Assembly (NCBI RefSeq): GCF_014207135.1
Contig: NZ_JACHCC010000018.1
Location: 1 to 42,575, forward strand
Source of the DNA: Pedobacter cryoconitis
Lineage (GTDB): Bacteria > Bacteroidota > Bacteroidia > Sphingobacteriales > Sphingobacteriaceae
Direction of reading: 5' to 3'
DNA length: 42,575 nucleotides
The notes under the pieces were generated by a model, which worked only from the letters and a program-made list of their open reading frames with translations, did no database searches and had not been told where the DNA came from. Both the position numbers and the translations under genes were made by a program. Shown here in pieces: positions 26,462 through 34,880 of the stretch; positions within the stretch are counted from its first letter, which is position 1, and each line of letters begins with the position of its first letter.

Positions 26462-27655
26462 ATGAAACGAATAAACTTAATTGCAGGACTACTTTTTTTA
26501 ACGGGGACGACTTCTTTTGCTCAGCAAACTGTAACTCAGCCGATGAGTCAGCTTATTGATGAACAATTTAATTTTGCAGCTGAACAATACAAGGTACTGG
26601 ATCAACGTATACCAGCCGGACTAACCCCTCAGAGTTATGATGCCAAAAAGGATAAATTAATTGCCTATGATATCAAGTGGTGGTGCAGTGGCTTTTACAG
26701 TGGCTCTTTATGGTATATCTATGAGCAGACTAAAAATAAAGAAATCAGGAAAACTGCTGAAAAAGCATTAAAAGTAATCGAGCCGAATAAAACATTTACT
26801 GGTAACCATGATCTTGGTTTCATGATGTTTTGTAGTTTTGGGAATGCCTATAGACTGACAGGAGATCCCGCTTATAAAGAGGTGATTAATTCTTCAGCTG
26901 CCTCTCTGGCGACGCGTTACCGCCCGGAAATTGAATCTATCCAGTCCTGGGATAAAAGTAAATACTGGAAATGCCCGGTGATCATTGACAATATGATGAA
27001 CCTCGAGATGCTCGACTGGGTCAGTGACCATGGTGGAGATGCCAGGTATAAAGAAATAGCCATTAAACATGCGAATACGACACTAAAGAACCATTTCAGG
27101 CCTGATTTTAGTTCTTATCATGTGGTAGATTATGACCTGACAACCGGGAAGGTATATCGCAAAGCGACCTGGCAGGGAGCAGCAAACTGTTCGGCCTGGT
27201 CACGCGGACAAGCCTGGGCATTGTATGGCTTTACGGCAATGTATCGCTCTACCAAAGATCAGAAGTATCTTGATCAGGCAATGGGAATAGCCCATTTTAT
27301 TCTGAATCATCCTAATCTGCCGGCTGATAAAGTCCCTTTCTGGGATTTCGATGCACCGAAAATCCCCTATGCTAAACGGGATGCTTCCGCTGCTGCAATA
27401 ACTGCATCTGCACTGCTCGAACTGGCACAATACAGTAAAGGAAAAGAAAAAACTGAGTTTGTTTCTTCGGCAGAAACTATGCTCAGGTCTTTGGCGACTC
27501 CGGCATACCGGGCGAAATTAGGTGAAAACGGTGGATTTTTATTATTGCACAGCACCGGGGCACTGCCTCTGGACAGTGAAATCGATGTACCTTTAATTTA
27601 TGCTGATTATTACTACCTGGAAGCATTGTCCAGGTATAAAAAATGGTATTTGTAA
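26462..27655 (+). CDS. GH88 unsaturated glucuronyl hydrolase
   Basis: 397 residues with signal peptide (MKRINLIAGLLFLTGTTSFAQ). The (alpha/alpha)6 barrel shows the GH88 markers WWCSGFYSGSLWYIYEQT, NHDLGFMM with Asp117, and IIDNMMNLEML with Asp176. These two aspartates correspond to the hydration-catalysing pair of Bacillus unsaturated glucuronyl hydrolase (Asp88/Asp149). SAWSRGQAWALYGF is also typical. It hydrates the 4,5-double bond of the terminal unsaturated uronate left by the lyase, releasing 5-keto-4-deoxyuronate, the substrate of KduI encoded upstream. Located 27 bp after the PL8 gene in the same operon. GH105 is a less likely alternative given the HDLGF/DNMMN motifs. Confidence 0.93.
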   Translation: MKRINLIAGLLFLTGTTSFAQQTVTQPMSQLIDEQFNFAAEQYKVLDQRIPAGLTPQSYDAKKDKLIAYDIKWWCSGFYSGSLWYIYEQTKNKEIRKTAEKALKVIEPNKTFTGNHDLGFMMFCSFGNAYRLTGDPAYKEVINSSAASLATRYRPEIESIQSWDKSKYWKCPVIIDNMMNLEMLDWVSDHGGDARYKEIAIKHANTTLKNHFRPDFSSYHVVDYDLTTGKVYRKATWQGAANCSAWSRGQAWALYGFTAMYRSTKDQKYLDQAMGIAHFILNHPNLPADKVPFWDFDAPKIPYAKRDASAAAITASALLELAQYSKGKEKTEFVSSAETMLRSLATPAYRAKLGENGGFLLLHSTGALPLDSEIDVPLIYADYYYLEALSRYKKWYL

Positions 27656-27678
27656 CCGCTGAATAAAAATAAAACCAT

Positions 27679-28920
27679 ATGACTATATTAAATATAAAAA
27701 CCTCTTTGTTATTAGCTTTCCTGCTGGTTATTACTGCTCCTGTTTTTGCACAGCCAAAGAAGACAACAACGGGGGCACAGGACAGACAAGTTTGGGTAAA
27801 AGCTTTATACCGGATTGCTTATCCGGTAGTTCACAATATGGCAGAAGGGACTCTAAAGAAAAATATGCCACTCGAAACTAATGCCAGTTATGGATTAAAT
27901 CTTAAAAGAGTAACTTATCTGGAAGCTGTAGGCAGGACCATGGCTGGTCTGGCACCCTGGCTGGCTCTTCCTGATGACCAGACTGAGGAAGGTAAAATGC
28001 GGAGAGAAATGCGCGATATGCTTTTAAAAGGATTAGTGAATGCGGTTAATCCTGAACATCCCGATTATTTGAATTTCAGAATTGAAAGCCAGCCGATTGT
28101 AGATGCAGCTTATGTTGCTCAGGCATTTATCCGCGCACCAAGGGCTTTATGGGAGCCTTTGGATGCCGTAACAAAAGCCCGTTTTATAGAAGAATTCAAA
28201 TCTTTGAGAACCAGAAGCGGGGCTTATAATAACTGGTTACTGTTTTCGGGTCTGACAGAGGGTTTTTTGTTGAGTATTGGTGAACAATATGACCCGGCCA
28301 GAGTCCAGTTTGCCGTGAATAAAATGAAAGAATGGTATGTAGGGGACAGCTGGTATAGTGACGGGGAAAAATTCAGTATGGATTATTATAATTCTTATGT
28401 GATTCATCCAATGATGGTCGATTTACTGAAGATTCTTTCAACGCATCAAAAAGCACAGCCAGCTGATTATGATCAGGCCCTGAAACGCATGGTGCGTTAT
28501 GCTGAATATCTCGAAAGAATAATTTCACCTGAAGGGACCTATCCGGCTTATGGACGCTCGGTAACCTACCGGACTGCGGCCTTTCAGGCTCTGGCACAAA
28601 CTGCATTGCTTGAGAAATTGCCTGAATATGTAAAACCAGCACAAGTTCGCTGCGCTTTGACCCAGGTTTTCCGGAACATGTATCAGGGCAACCAGAATTT
28701 TGATCAGAATGGCTGGTTGGTATTGGGCTTTAATGGGCATCAGCCCGCTATGGCCGATGTTTATACTTCTACTGGCAGTTTATATATGGCTACGCTGGGT
28801 TTTCTGACACTCGGACTGCCAGCAGATAATGAATTCTGGGCTGCTCCTGCTGCGCCATGGACCGCTGTTAAAGCCTGGAGCGGAGGAGAGGTGAAAAAAG
28901 ATTATAAGGTAGAATATTAA
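27679..28920 (+). CDS. DUF2264 (GH154-type) exo-enzyme, possible beta-glucuronidase
   Basis: 413 residues with signal peptide (cleaved near VFAQ). The region YLEAVGRTMAGLAPWLALP is the hallmark of DUF2264, followed by DYLNF, NNWLLFSG, WYSDGEKFSMDYYNSYVIHPMM and PAYGRSVTYRTAAFQALAQTAL. From memory, this family now includes CAZy GH154, with characterised beta-glucuronidases from Bacteroides; I cannot verify individual members here. In this context it would remove saturated glucuronate from oligosaccharides after lyase action, feeding the mannonate-type SDR route. Same strand as GH88, 23 bp gap. The family is secure; the activity is a hypothesis. Confidence 0.8.
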   Translation: MTILNIKTSLLLAFLLVITAPVFAQPKKTTTGAQDRQVWVKALYRIAYPVVHNMAEGTLKKNMPLETNASYGLNLKRVTYLEAVGRTMAGLAPWLALPDDQTEEGKMRREMRDMLLKGLVNAVNPEHPDYLNFRIESQPIVDAAYVAQAFIRAPRALWEPLDAVTKARFIEEFKSLRTRSGAYNNWLLFSGLTEGFLLSIGEQYDPARVQFAVNKMKEWYVGDSWYSDGEKFSMDYYNSYVIHPMMVDLLKILSTHQKAQPADYDQALKRMVRYAEYLERIISPEGTYPAYGRSVTYRTAAFQALAQTALLEKLPEYVKPAQVRCALTQVFRNMYQGNQNFDQNGWLVLGFNGHQPAMADVYTSTGSLYMATLGFLTLGLPADNEFWAAPAAPWTAVKAWSGGEVKKDYKVEY

Positions 28921-28963
28921 ATCATATATTCATGATTCAATTGAATAGCAACAGATTATCAAT

Positions 28964-31165
28964 ATGAATTTAAGCTGGTTACCTCCTTTTCGTTTTCTCT
29001 CTTTGTTTGCACTGAATCTTGGATTTGTTTTATCGGTCAGTGCACAAACTGTTCTCCCTGTTGAAACACAAAATAATGCAATGGTTTTACAGGTCGATGC
29101 AAAGAAAAACCTGAGTATGATTTACCTGGGCAGAAAGCTGGAGCATAGTCAGGAATATACCAGTATAGCCAGCCAGTATAAGCAGTCCGCTGATTATACT
29201 GGCCTGCTCAATTCGGCTTATACGCCTTCGGGTTCCAGAAACCTGGTCGAGCCTGCAATTACAGTAACCCACGCGGACGGCAATAATTCACTAGACCTGA
29301 GATATATCAGGTCCTCGTTAAAAAAACTGGATGAACAGGTCTCCTTGCTGACTGTTGTTTTAAAAGACAAAGTATATAATTTTGAAGTGACATTGTATTA
29401 TAAATCCTACTTTAAAGAGGATGTCATTGAGCAATGGTGTACTATCAGGCAGCAGGAAAAAGGGAATGTTACGCTGCATAAATTTGCTTCTGCCAATCTG
29501 CACCTACGGGGTGGAAGTTATTGGTTAAATCAATATCATGGTGACTGGGCAAAAGAAATGCAGCCTGAAGAATCCAGACTGACCCATGGAATTAAAACTC
29601 TGGATTCTAAATTAGGTACCCGGGCGAATCTGTTCCAGCCTTCTGTTTTTATGGTTTCGCTGAATAAACCAGCAACAGAAGACGAAGGTGAGGTGTTGTT
29701 TGGTGGGCTGGAATGGAGCGGAAATTTCCGTACAGACCTGGAAATAGATAATCAGGATAATCTGAGGATTATTTCAGGGATCAATAATTATGCATCTGCT
29801 TATACTTTAAAGCCAGGTGAAGAACTCAGGACCCCTGCGTTTTTATATACCCTTTCGACTCAGGGTAAAGGTAAAGCCAGCCGGAATTTACAGCAATGGG
29901 CAAGAAACTATAAATTACTTGATGGAAAGGGAACCCGTTTAACTTTATTGAATAACTGGGAGGCAACTTATTTCGATTTTAATGAAAATAAACTCGCGGG
30001 TTTACTGAAGGATACTAAAAAATTGGGCGTAGATCTGTTTTTACTCGATGACGGCTGGTTTGGTAATAAATATCCCCGTAATGGTGATGTGGCTGGTTTA
30101 GGAGACTGGCAGGAAAACAAGAAGAAATTGCCAAATGGGATCACTTCCCTGGTTAAGGAAGCTCGCGAAAATGGCGTAAAATTTGGAATCTGGATAGAAC
30201 CTGAGATGGTAAATCCAAAAAGCGAATTGTATGACAAACATCCGGACTGGGTGGTTAAACAACCGGAGCGTGATGAATATTATTTCAGGAATCAGCTGGT
30301 GCTGGATCTGACTAATCCTAAAGTTCAGGACTTTGTATTTGGTATAGTTGATGGACTTTTTACGAAAAACCCGGAGCTGGCCTATATCAAATGGGATTGC
30401 AATGCGGTAATCTATAATGCGCACTCTGCTACACTCAAAGATCAGTCACATTTTTATGTGGATTATGTACAGGGTTTGTACAAAGTCCTGCAACGGATCA
30501 GAGCTAAGTATCCGACAGTACCCATGATGTTATGTTCTGGCGGCGGTGGAAGAATAGATTATGGAGCCCTCCAGTATTTTACGGAGTTCTGGCCTAGTGA
30601 TAATACGGATCCTCTGGAACGTATCTTTATGCAATGGGAGTATTCTTATTTTTATCCGGCTATTGCCAGCTCCAATCATGTCACTGACTGGGGGAAACAG
30701 CCCATTAAATTCCGGACAGATGTAGCGATGATGGGCAAACTGGGTTTTGATATTGTAGTTAGTCATTTACCTGAATCAGATCTTAAATTCTGTCAGGAAG
30801 CTATACAGCAGTATAATGCTGTTAAATCGATTATATGGCAAGGGGATCAGTATCGTTTAGCTAATCCACGTGAATCTGTTGTCGCTTCCATGTTGTATCT
30901 TACGGAAGATAAATCGACTGGAGTGATTTTTAATTACCTGGTGAACTACAGGTATGACGAGAATAGTAAACAGCCGGTTTTATTAAAAGGACTGGATGCA
31001 GCCAAACAATATAAAATCACTGAAATTAACCTGTATCCGGGAACAAAGTCTACCATTGACGGAGCGAAACAGTATACCGGCGATTTTTTAATGAAAATAG
31101 GGTTTAATCCCGATGTAAATGCATCCAGAACCAGTGTTGTCTTAAAATTAGAAGAAGTAAAATAA
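28964..31165 (+). CDS. GH36 alpha-galactosidase
   Basis: 733 residues, the length of bacterial GH36 enzymes, with a signal peptide (cleaved near SVSAQ). It has an N-terminal beta-supersandwich, a TIM barrel beginning around LLNNWEATYFDFNE, and a C-terminal beta domain. Active-site markers: LFLLDDGWFGNK, GIWIEPEMVNPKS, the nucleophile Asp478 in IKWDCN, CSGGGGRID, and the acid/base Asp546 in PSDNTDPLER. These positions closely match characterised bacterial AgaA-type enzymes. It releases terminal alpha-galactose in the periplasm. In this PUL it implies alpha-galactosyl side groups on the target. It precedes the esterase gene by only 7 bp. Confidence 0.93.
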   Translation: MNLSWLPPFRFLSLFALNLGFVLSVSAQTVLPVETQNNAMVLQVDAKKNLSMIYLGRKLEHSQEYTSIASQYKQSADYTGLLNSAYTPSGSRNLVEPAITVTHADGNNSLDLRYIRSSLKKLDEQVSLLTVVLKDKVYNFEVTLYYKSYFKEDVIEQWCTIRQQEKGNVTLHKFASANLHLRGGSYWLNQYHGDWAKEMQPEESRLTHGIKTLDSKLGTRANLFQPSVFMVSLNKPATEDEGEVLFGGLEWSGNFRTDLEIDNQDNLRIISGINNYASAYTLKPGEELRTPAFLYTLSTQGKGKASRNLQQWARNYKLLDGKGTRLTLLNNWEATYFDFNENKLAGLLKDTKKLGVDLFLLDDGWFGNKYPRNGDVAGLGDWQENKKKLPNGITSLVKEARENGVKFGIWIEPEMVNPKSELYDKHPDWVVKQPERDEYYFRNQLVLDLTNPKVQDFVFGIVDGLFTKNPELAYIKWDCNAVIYNAHSATLKDQSHFYVDYVQGLYKVLQRIRAKYPTVPMMLCSGGGGRIDYGALQYFTEFWPSDNTDPLERIFMQWEYSYFYPAIASSNHVTDWGKQPIKFRTDVAMMGKLGFDIVVSHLPESDLKFCQEAIQQYNAVKSIIWQGDQYRLANPRESVVASMLYLTEDKSTGVIFNYLVNYRYDENSKQPVLLKGLDAAKQYKITEINLYPGTKSTIDGAKQYTGDFLMKIGFNPDVNASRTSVVLKLEEVK

Positions 31166-31172
31166 ATCCATT

Positions 31173-32636
31173 ATGTTTAAAAACCGCTATATCCTTGCGC
31201 TCTTAGTCGTTCTTTCGGGTGCTTTTCAGTCTGTGAAGGCTAAGGTTGTTTTACCTGCTGTATTCAGTGATCATATGGTATTGCAGCAGAAAACCAACGC
31301 AGCCATCTGGGGAAAAGCGCTTCCAGGAATGAAAATCAGTATTAGTACTGGCTGGAATGAAAAAAAGTATACGGGTATTGCTGATACTGATGGAAACTGG
31401 AAGATCGGTGTATCGACTCCTTCCTATGGTGGCCCTTATGATATTAAAATTTCTGATGGTGAGTTGCTGGTGTTAAAGGATATCCTGATTGGAGATGTCT
31501 GGATTTGTTCCGGACAGTCCAATATGGAAATGCCTCTGGCAGGCTGGGGAAAGATAGATAACTATGAACAGGAAATCGCAAAGGCGGATGTACCTGGAAT
31601 TCGTCTGTTACAAGTGAAGCAGATGACAGCCAATCAACCTGATGCTGCTGTTAGTGTAGCAAATGGGGGTTGGACAGCCTGTAAACCTGCAATTATTGCA
31701 GAGTTTTCTGCTACAGCCTATTTTTTTGCGCTAGAAGTGAACAGGAAGACAAAAATCCCGATCGGACTGATTCATACTTCCTGGGGAGGTACTATTGCTG
31801 AAGCCTGGATGAGTGCCTCGGTATTAAAGACAATGCCTGATTTTAAAACGGCGGTTTTGGCCGTTGAAGATTCAGCACCTACACCAGCTCAGCAAAAGAA
31901 CCCTAATCGTCCATCGGTTTTATATAATGCGATGATTTATCCATTTATTCAATTCTCTATTCGTGGGGCCATCTGGTACCAGGGAGAATCTAATGCAGAC
32001 AGGGCTTATCAATACCGTGAGCTATTTCCGGCAATGATTAAAAACTGGAGAGAAAAATGGGCTATCGGAGATTTTCCGTTTTATTTTGTTCAGTTGGCCA
32101 ATTTCAAGAAAAAGGATGAAAAACCAGCTGCCTCAGCGTGGGCTGAGCTTAGGGAAGCACAACTTAAAACACTGGCATTACCGCATACTGGGATGGCGAC
32201 TATCATTGATGTTGGTTTAGCCGATGATATTCATCCCAAAAACAAACAGGAGGTTGGCCGCCGGCTTGCCCTGATAGCCCTGGCGCAGACCTATCATCAG
32301 CCTGTGATTTATAGTGGGCCATTGATGCAAAATCAGAAAATTGAGAAAGGCAAAATCAGATTAAGCTTTAAGTTTGCTGATTCTGGTCTTCAAACCAAAG
32401 ATGGACAAACTTTAAAAGGTTTCGCCATTGCAGGGGCTGATCAGCAATTTTACTGGGCAGATGCGGTAATTAAAGGCAAAGAGATTATTGTAAGTTGTAA
32501 ACAGGTTATCTCTCCGGTCGCTGTTCGTTACGACTGGGGAAATAACCCGGAGGGTAATTTATATAATAGTGCGGGGCTTCCTGCTTCACCATTCAGAACC
32601 GATGACTGGAAGGGTATTACCTATGGTAAAAAATAG
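31173..32636 (+). CDS. Sialate O-acetylesterase-like carbohydrate esterase
   Basis: 487 residues with a signal peptide (cleaved near SVKAK). It is an SGNH/GDSL-type esterase of the sialate O-acetylesterase family: GDVWICSGQSNMEMPL with nucleophile Ser116, HTSWGGTIAEAWMS, WYQGESNADRAYQYRELFP, and DDIHPKNKQEVGRRLA containing the catalytic Asp/His pair (His354). An immunoglobulin-like insertion near residues 45-95 (GKALPGMKISISTGWNEKKY) is typical. Members in PULs remove acetyl groups from many glycans besides sialic acid; no sialidase is present here, so the target is probably O-acetylated sugars of the PUL substrate. Last gene of the operon; converges on the SIP gene with a 3-bp gap. Confidence 0.88.
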   Translation: MFKNRYILALLVVLSGAFQSVKAKVVLPAVFSDHMVLQQKTNAAIWGKALPGMKISISTGWNEKKYTGIADTDGNWKIGVSTPSYGGPYDIKISDGELLVLKDILIGDVWICSGQSNMEMPLAGWGKIDNYEQEIAKADVPGIRLLQVKQMTANQPDAAVSVANGGWTACKPAIIAEFSATAYFFALEVNRKTKIPIGLIHTSWGGTIAEAWMSASVLKTMPDFKTAVLAVEDSAPTPAQQKNPNRPSVLYNAMIYPFIQFSIRGAIWYQGESNADRAYQYRELFPAMIKNWREKWAIGDFPFYFVQLANFKKKDEKPAASAWAELREAQLKTLALPHTGMATIIDVGLADDIHPKNKQEVGRRLALIALAQTYHQPVIYSGPLMQNQKIEKGKIRLSFKFADSGLQTKDGQTLKGFAIAGADQQFYWADAVIKGKEIIVSCKQVISPVAVRYDWGNNPEGNLYNSAGLPASPFRTDDWKGITYGKK

Positions 32637-32639
32637 CTG

Positions 32640-33476
32640 TTAATTACTTTTTTGTTCCTGGTGACGGTCAGTGACTGATCCGTCCTCGTTGACACCAAAT
32701 TTCCAGTAAGAGTAGGCATAGAGTTCAGTTTGTTCCCATCCCTGTTCTTTACGCAGAAACTGGCGGATATCTTTTACACTGCTAAACTCGGCTGCAACAT
32801 AACCAAAACGGGTATTGGTACCCTGGTCTGGCAGGGATGTATTCCGGACTGCGTCCGACAACAATGTGTTTTCTCCTGGATTTGTATTAGGAATCCAGTT
32901 GATTTGTATGTCGGCTTTAGTTTTTAGCTCCTGTACATCTTGCATGGATGGGACTTCCAGATAAACTACACCAGTTGCTGTTGAAGGAAGGGTTTCCAGT
33001 ATAGCTGAAATGACAGGTATTCCTGTTGCATCAGCTGCCAGCAGATACCAGTCTGCTTTTGGATATAAGACAGTCTCTTTAGCTTTCATGGCCACACCCA
33101 GCAGGTCGCCCGGTTTGGCATTAATTGCCCAGGCCGAGGCAGGGCCACTTTCTCCATGAGCAACAAAATCGATGTACATTTCCTTTTGATCCAGATCCAT
33201 TCCTCTGTGGGTATAAGTGCGTACTGTAGGCCTTAAATGTTCCGGTGGATGTGTCCATTCGCCTGTTTCATAATTGAAATCAGGAAAATGGATATCGTTT
33301 ACGCCTGCAGGAGGAATGAAAATCTTGTTATTCACTCCTGGTGTAGTATCCGCGAATGCAGGGACATCATCTCCTGTTAAGGTAACCCGGATATAATGCG
33401 GTGTAATATATGTTTTCTGTTTTACTTCCAGTACAGCACGGATAATGGAAGGTCTTGCATTTTCTGTTTCACTCAT
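32640..33476 (-). CDS. Siderophore-interacting protein (FAD-dependent ferric reductase type)
   Basis: 278 residues of the SIP/ViuB/YqjH family. The FAD-binding N-terminal domain has the R-x-Y-T-x-R motif (RTYTHRGMD) and PASAWA, and the C-terminal NAD(P)H-type domain has WYLLAADATGIPVISAILETLP and the ending YWKFGVNEDG. No signal peptide: cytoplasmic. Known relatives reduce ferric siderophores to release iron. It lies 135 bp downstream of the SusD-like gene on the same strand, but a terminator separates them, so co-transcription is doubtful. Specific siderophore unknown. Confidence 0.88.
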   Translation of the reverse strand: MSETENARPSIIRAVLEVKQKTYITPHYIRVTLTGDDVPAFADTTPGVNNKIFIPPAGVNDIHFPDFNYETGEWTHPPEHLRPTVRTYTHRGMDLDQKEMYIDFVAHGESGPASAWAINAKPGDLLGVAMKAKETVLYPKADWYLLAADATGIPVISAILETLPSTATGVVYLEVPSMQDVQELKTKADIQINWIPNTNPGENTLLSDAVRNTSLPDQGTNTRFGYVAAEFSSVKDIRQFLRKEQGWEQTELYAYSYWKFGVNEDGSVTDRHQEQKSN

Positions 33477-33567
33477 TGTTATAGGCTATCTGGTAAAGGT
33501 ATTTATTTATAATCTTTCTAAATAATGTGTATTTAAGCTATGACACTCTGATTACAAATTTCTGAAC

Positions 33568-33605
33568 AAAAAAAGCGCTTTCCTTTGATGATGGAAAAGC
33601 GCTTT
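33568..33605 (-). terminator. Intrinsic terminator after the second susC/susD pair
   Basis: On the minus strand the stem AAAGCGCTTTTCC pairs with GGAAAGCGC (one bulged base) around a 9-nt loop (33584-33592), followed by a run of seven T (33574-33568). It begins 7 nt after the stop codon of the SusD-like gene. Confidence 0.85.
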
Positions 33606-33611
33606 GTCTGG

Positions 33612-34850
33612 TTATCTGGTTTCAATTTCCGGAACTCCGATCCAGTGGTATTTTCTTTTGGTAAAGCCTGGGTTCAGGTCACCGTCTATATTAAATCTTC
33701 TCAGATCAATTAGACGTGTTCCTCTCCATGATAAATAGATTCTGCGCAGCGCAGTAATATCTGTTAAGGTAAGGATAGCCGAAGCCGGAAGATTAGATTT
33801 ACCTGTCGGGTCATATTTTACAATTACAGTATTGACAAAATCTACTGCATTTCCAGGCAATAAGCCCCGGACAGCCAGTTCTGCCCTGATCAATTGCATC
33901 TCGTCAAAATCACTGATCAGCAGGAGATCCCTTTCTTTGAAAAGCGTTAATGACCAGTGACCTTTAGGGGCTTTTACTACAGGATTACGTACCTGATCTG
34001 CCGTGGTTTTTAAAACAGCCACCAATGTCGGATCTACAGCAGCATCTCTGACATTAATACTCAAAGCAGAGAAGAAGGCATTGCTTGTAGTACCCACCGT
34101 ATTCAGGAATGCGAAATTCTCCAGTGGATTGAAGGACTGATTCACGTGTGCTATGGCCAATGCATAGTTCTGCGTATGAATACCCAGTTTGGTTAATAAA
34201 GAATGTAATAACCTTTTTTCCTGTTCATTGGCTAAAGTTAAAGCTTCTTCCCAGTAGCGTTGTGCTTTAAGATAAGCCTGTTCATGGCTGATCAGGTTGT
34301 GATTGGTGTAAACAGCATGGTTGGTTTCACTGACAGTGAAATAATCTGCCAGCAGCATCCAGGCATAACCTGCGTGTAAACGGGCATTCAATAATGCACC
34401 TTGTTTAATCTTGATTTTGTCTGGCTCAGCAGATTGCTGTTGATCAGCCAGGCGGATCGCATCTTCTGCACGTGCCCGGTAATTCTGGATATTTGACCAG
34501 GTACTGAAAAGTGAAGTATTATCCGGACTCAGTTTATCTTCGTCCAGCTCTTTGTAGAATGGTGAATTGGGAACTGCCGTAGAAGTAATTTCATCGGCAA
34601 TGGCTCCAGAGGCAACCAGTAAATCTGATGAAGCTGTAGCGCCGGCGCGCCATACCCCTGCTATGACAGGCCCGTTGACATAGATTCCTTTATCTATACG
34701 GCCCAGCATTTCAAGTGTCGTCAGTTGAGATTCATCCACTGTGCTATCTGGTGATTTAGGTTCATTTACCCATTTATTGCAGGAAGAAAAAGTTAAAGCG
34801 AACAATATCGCTGTCAGTCCTGAAAATCCTTTTATCTTTTTTAACATCAT
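33612..34850 (-). CDS. Short SusD/RagB-like lipoprotein
   Basis: 412 residues, well below the ~500-600 of glycan SusD proteins. The lipoprotein signal has its lipobox at LTFSSC. SusD-type features remain: the helical TPR-like middle (NIQNYRARAEDAIRLADQ, LNARLHAGYAWMLLADYFT, AQRYWEEALTLANE), and the C-terminal DEMQLIRAELAVRGL and LRRIYLSWRGTRLIDLRRFN blocks, which correspond to the 'RRxEFxxEGxRxxDL' end of SusD. It is encoded 30 bp after the SusC-like gene and followed by a terminator. No sugar enzyme is associated, so the cargo may be something other than a polysaccharide (iron chelate or peptide), which is speculative. Confidence 0.85.
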   Translation of the reverse strand: MMLKKIKGFSGLTAILFALTFSSCNKWVNEPKSPDSTVDESQLTTLEMLGRIDKGIYVNGPVIAGVWRAGATASSDLLVASGAIADEITSTAVPNSPFYKELDEDKLSPDNTSLFSTWSNIQNYRARAEDAIRLADQQQSAEPDKIKIKQGALLNARLHAGYAWMLLADYFTVSETNHAVYTNHNLISHEQAYLKAQRYWEEALTLANEQEKRLLHSLLTKLGIHTQNYALAIAHVNQSFNPLENFAFLNTVGTTSNAFFSALSINVRDAAVDPTLVAVLKTTADQVRNPVVKAPKGHWSLTLFKERDLLLISDFDEMQLIRAELAVRGLLPGNAVDFVNTVIVKYDPTGKSNLPASAILTLTDITALRRIYLSWRGTRLIDLRRFNIDGDLNPGFTKRKYHWIGVPEIETR

Positions 34851-34880
34851 TTTCTTATCTAATAGAAGAGACCTTCTGAA

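Noticed and set aside
24326..27655. Host glycosaminoglycan (chondroitin/hyaluronan) utilisation locus
   Set aside because: PL8 plus GH88 fits, but there are no sulfatases or hexosaminidases, and GH16, GH36 and an acetylesterase are foreign to that pathway.
31173..32636. Sialic-acid catabolism gene
   Set aside because: The esterase is of the sialate O-acetylesterase family, but no sialidase, NanA, NanE or sialic acid transporter is nearby; it more likely deacetylates the PUL glycan.
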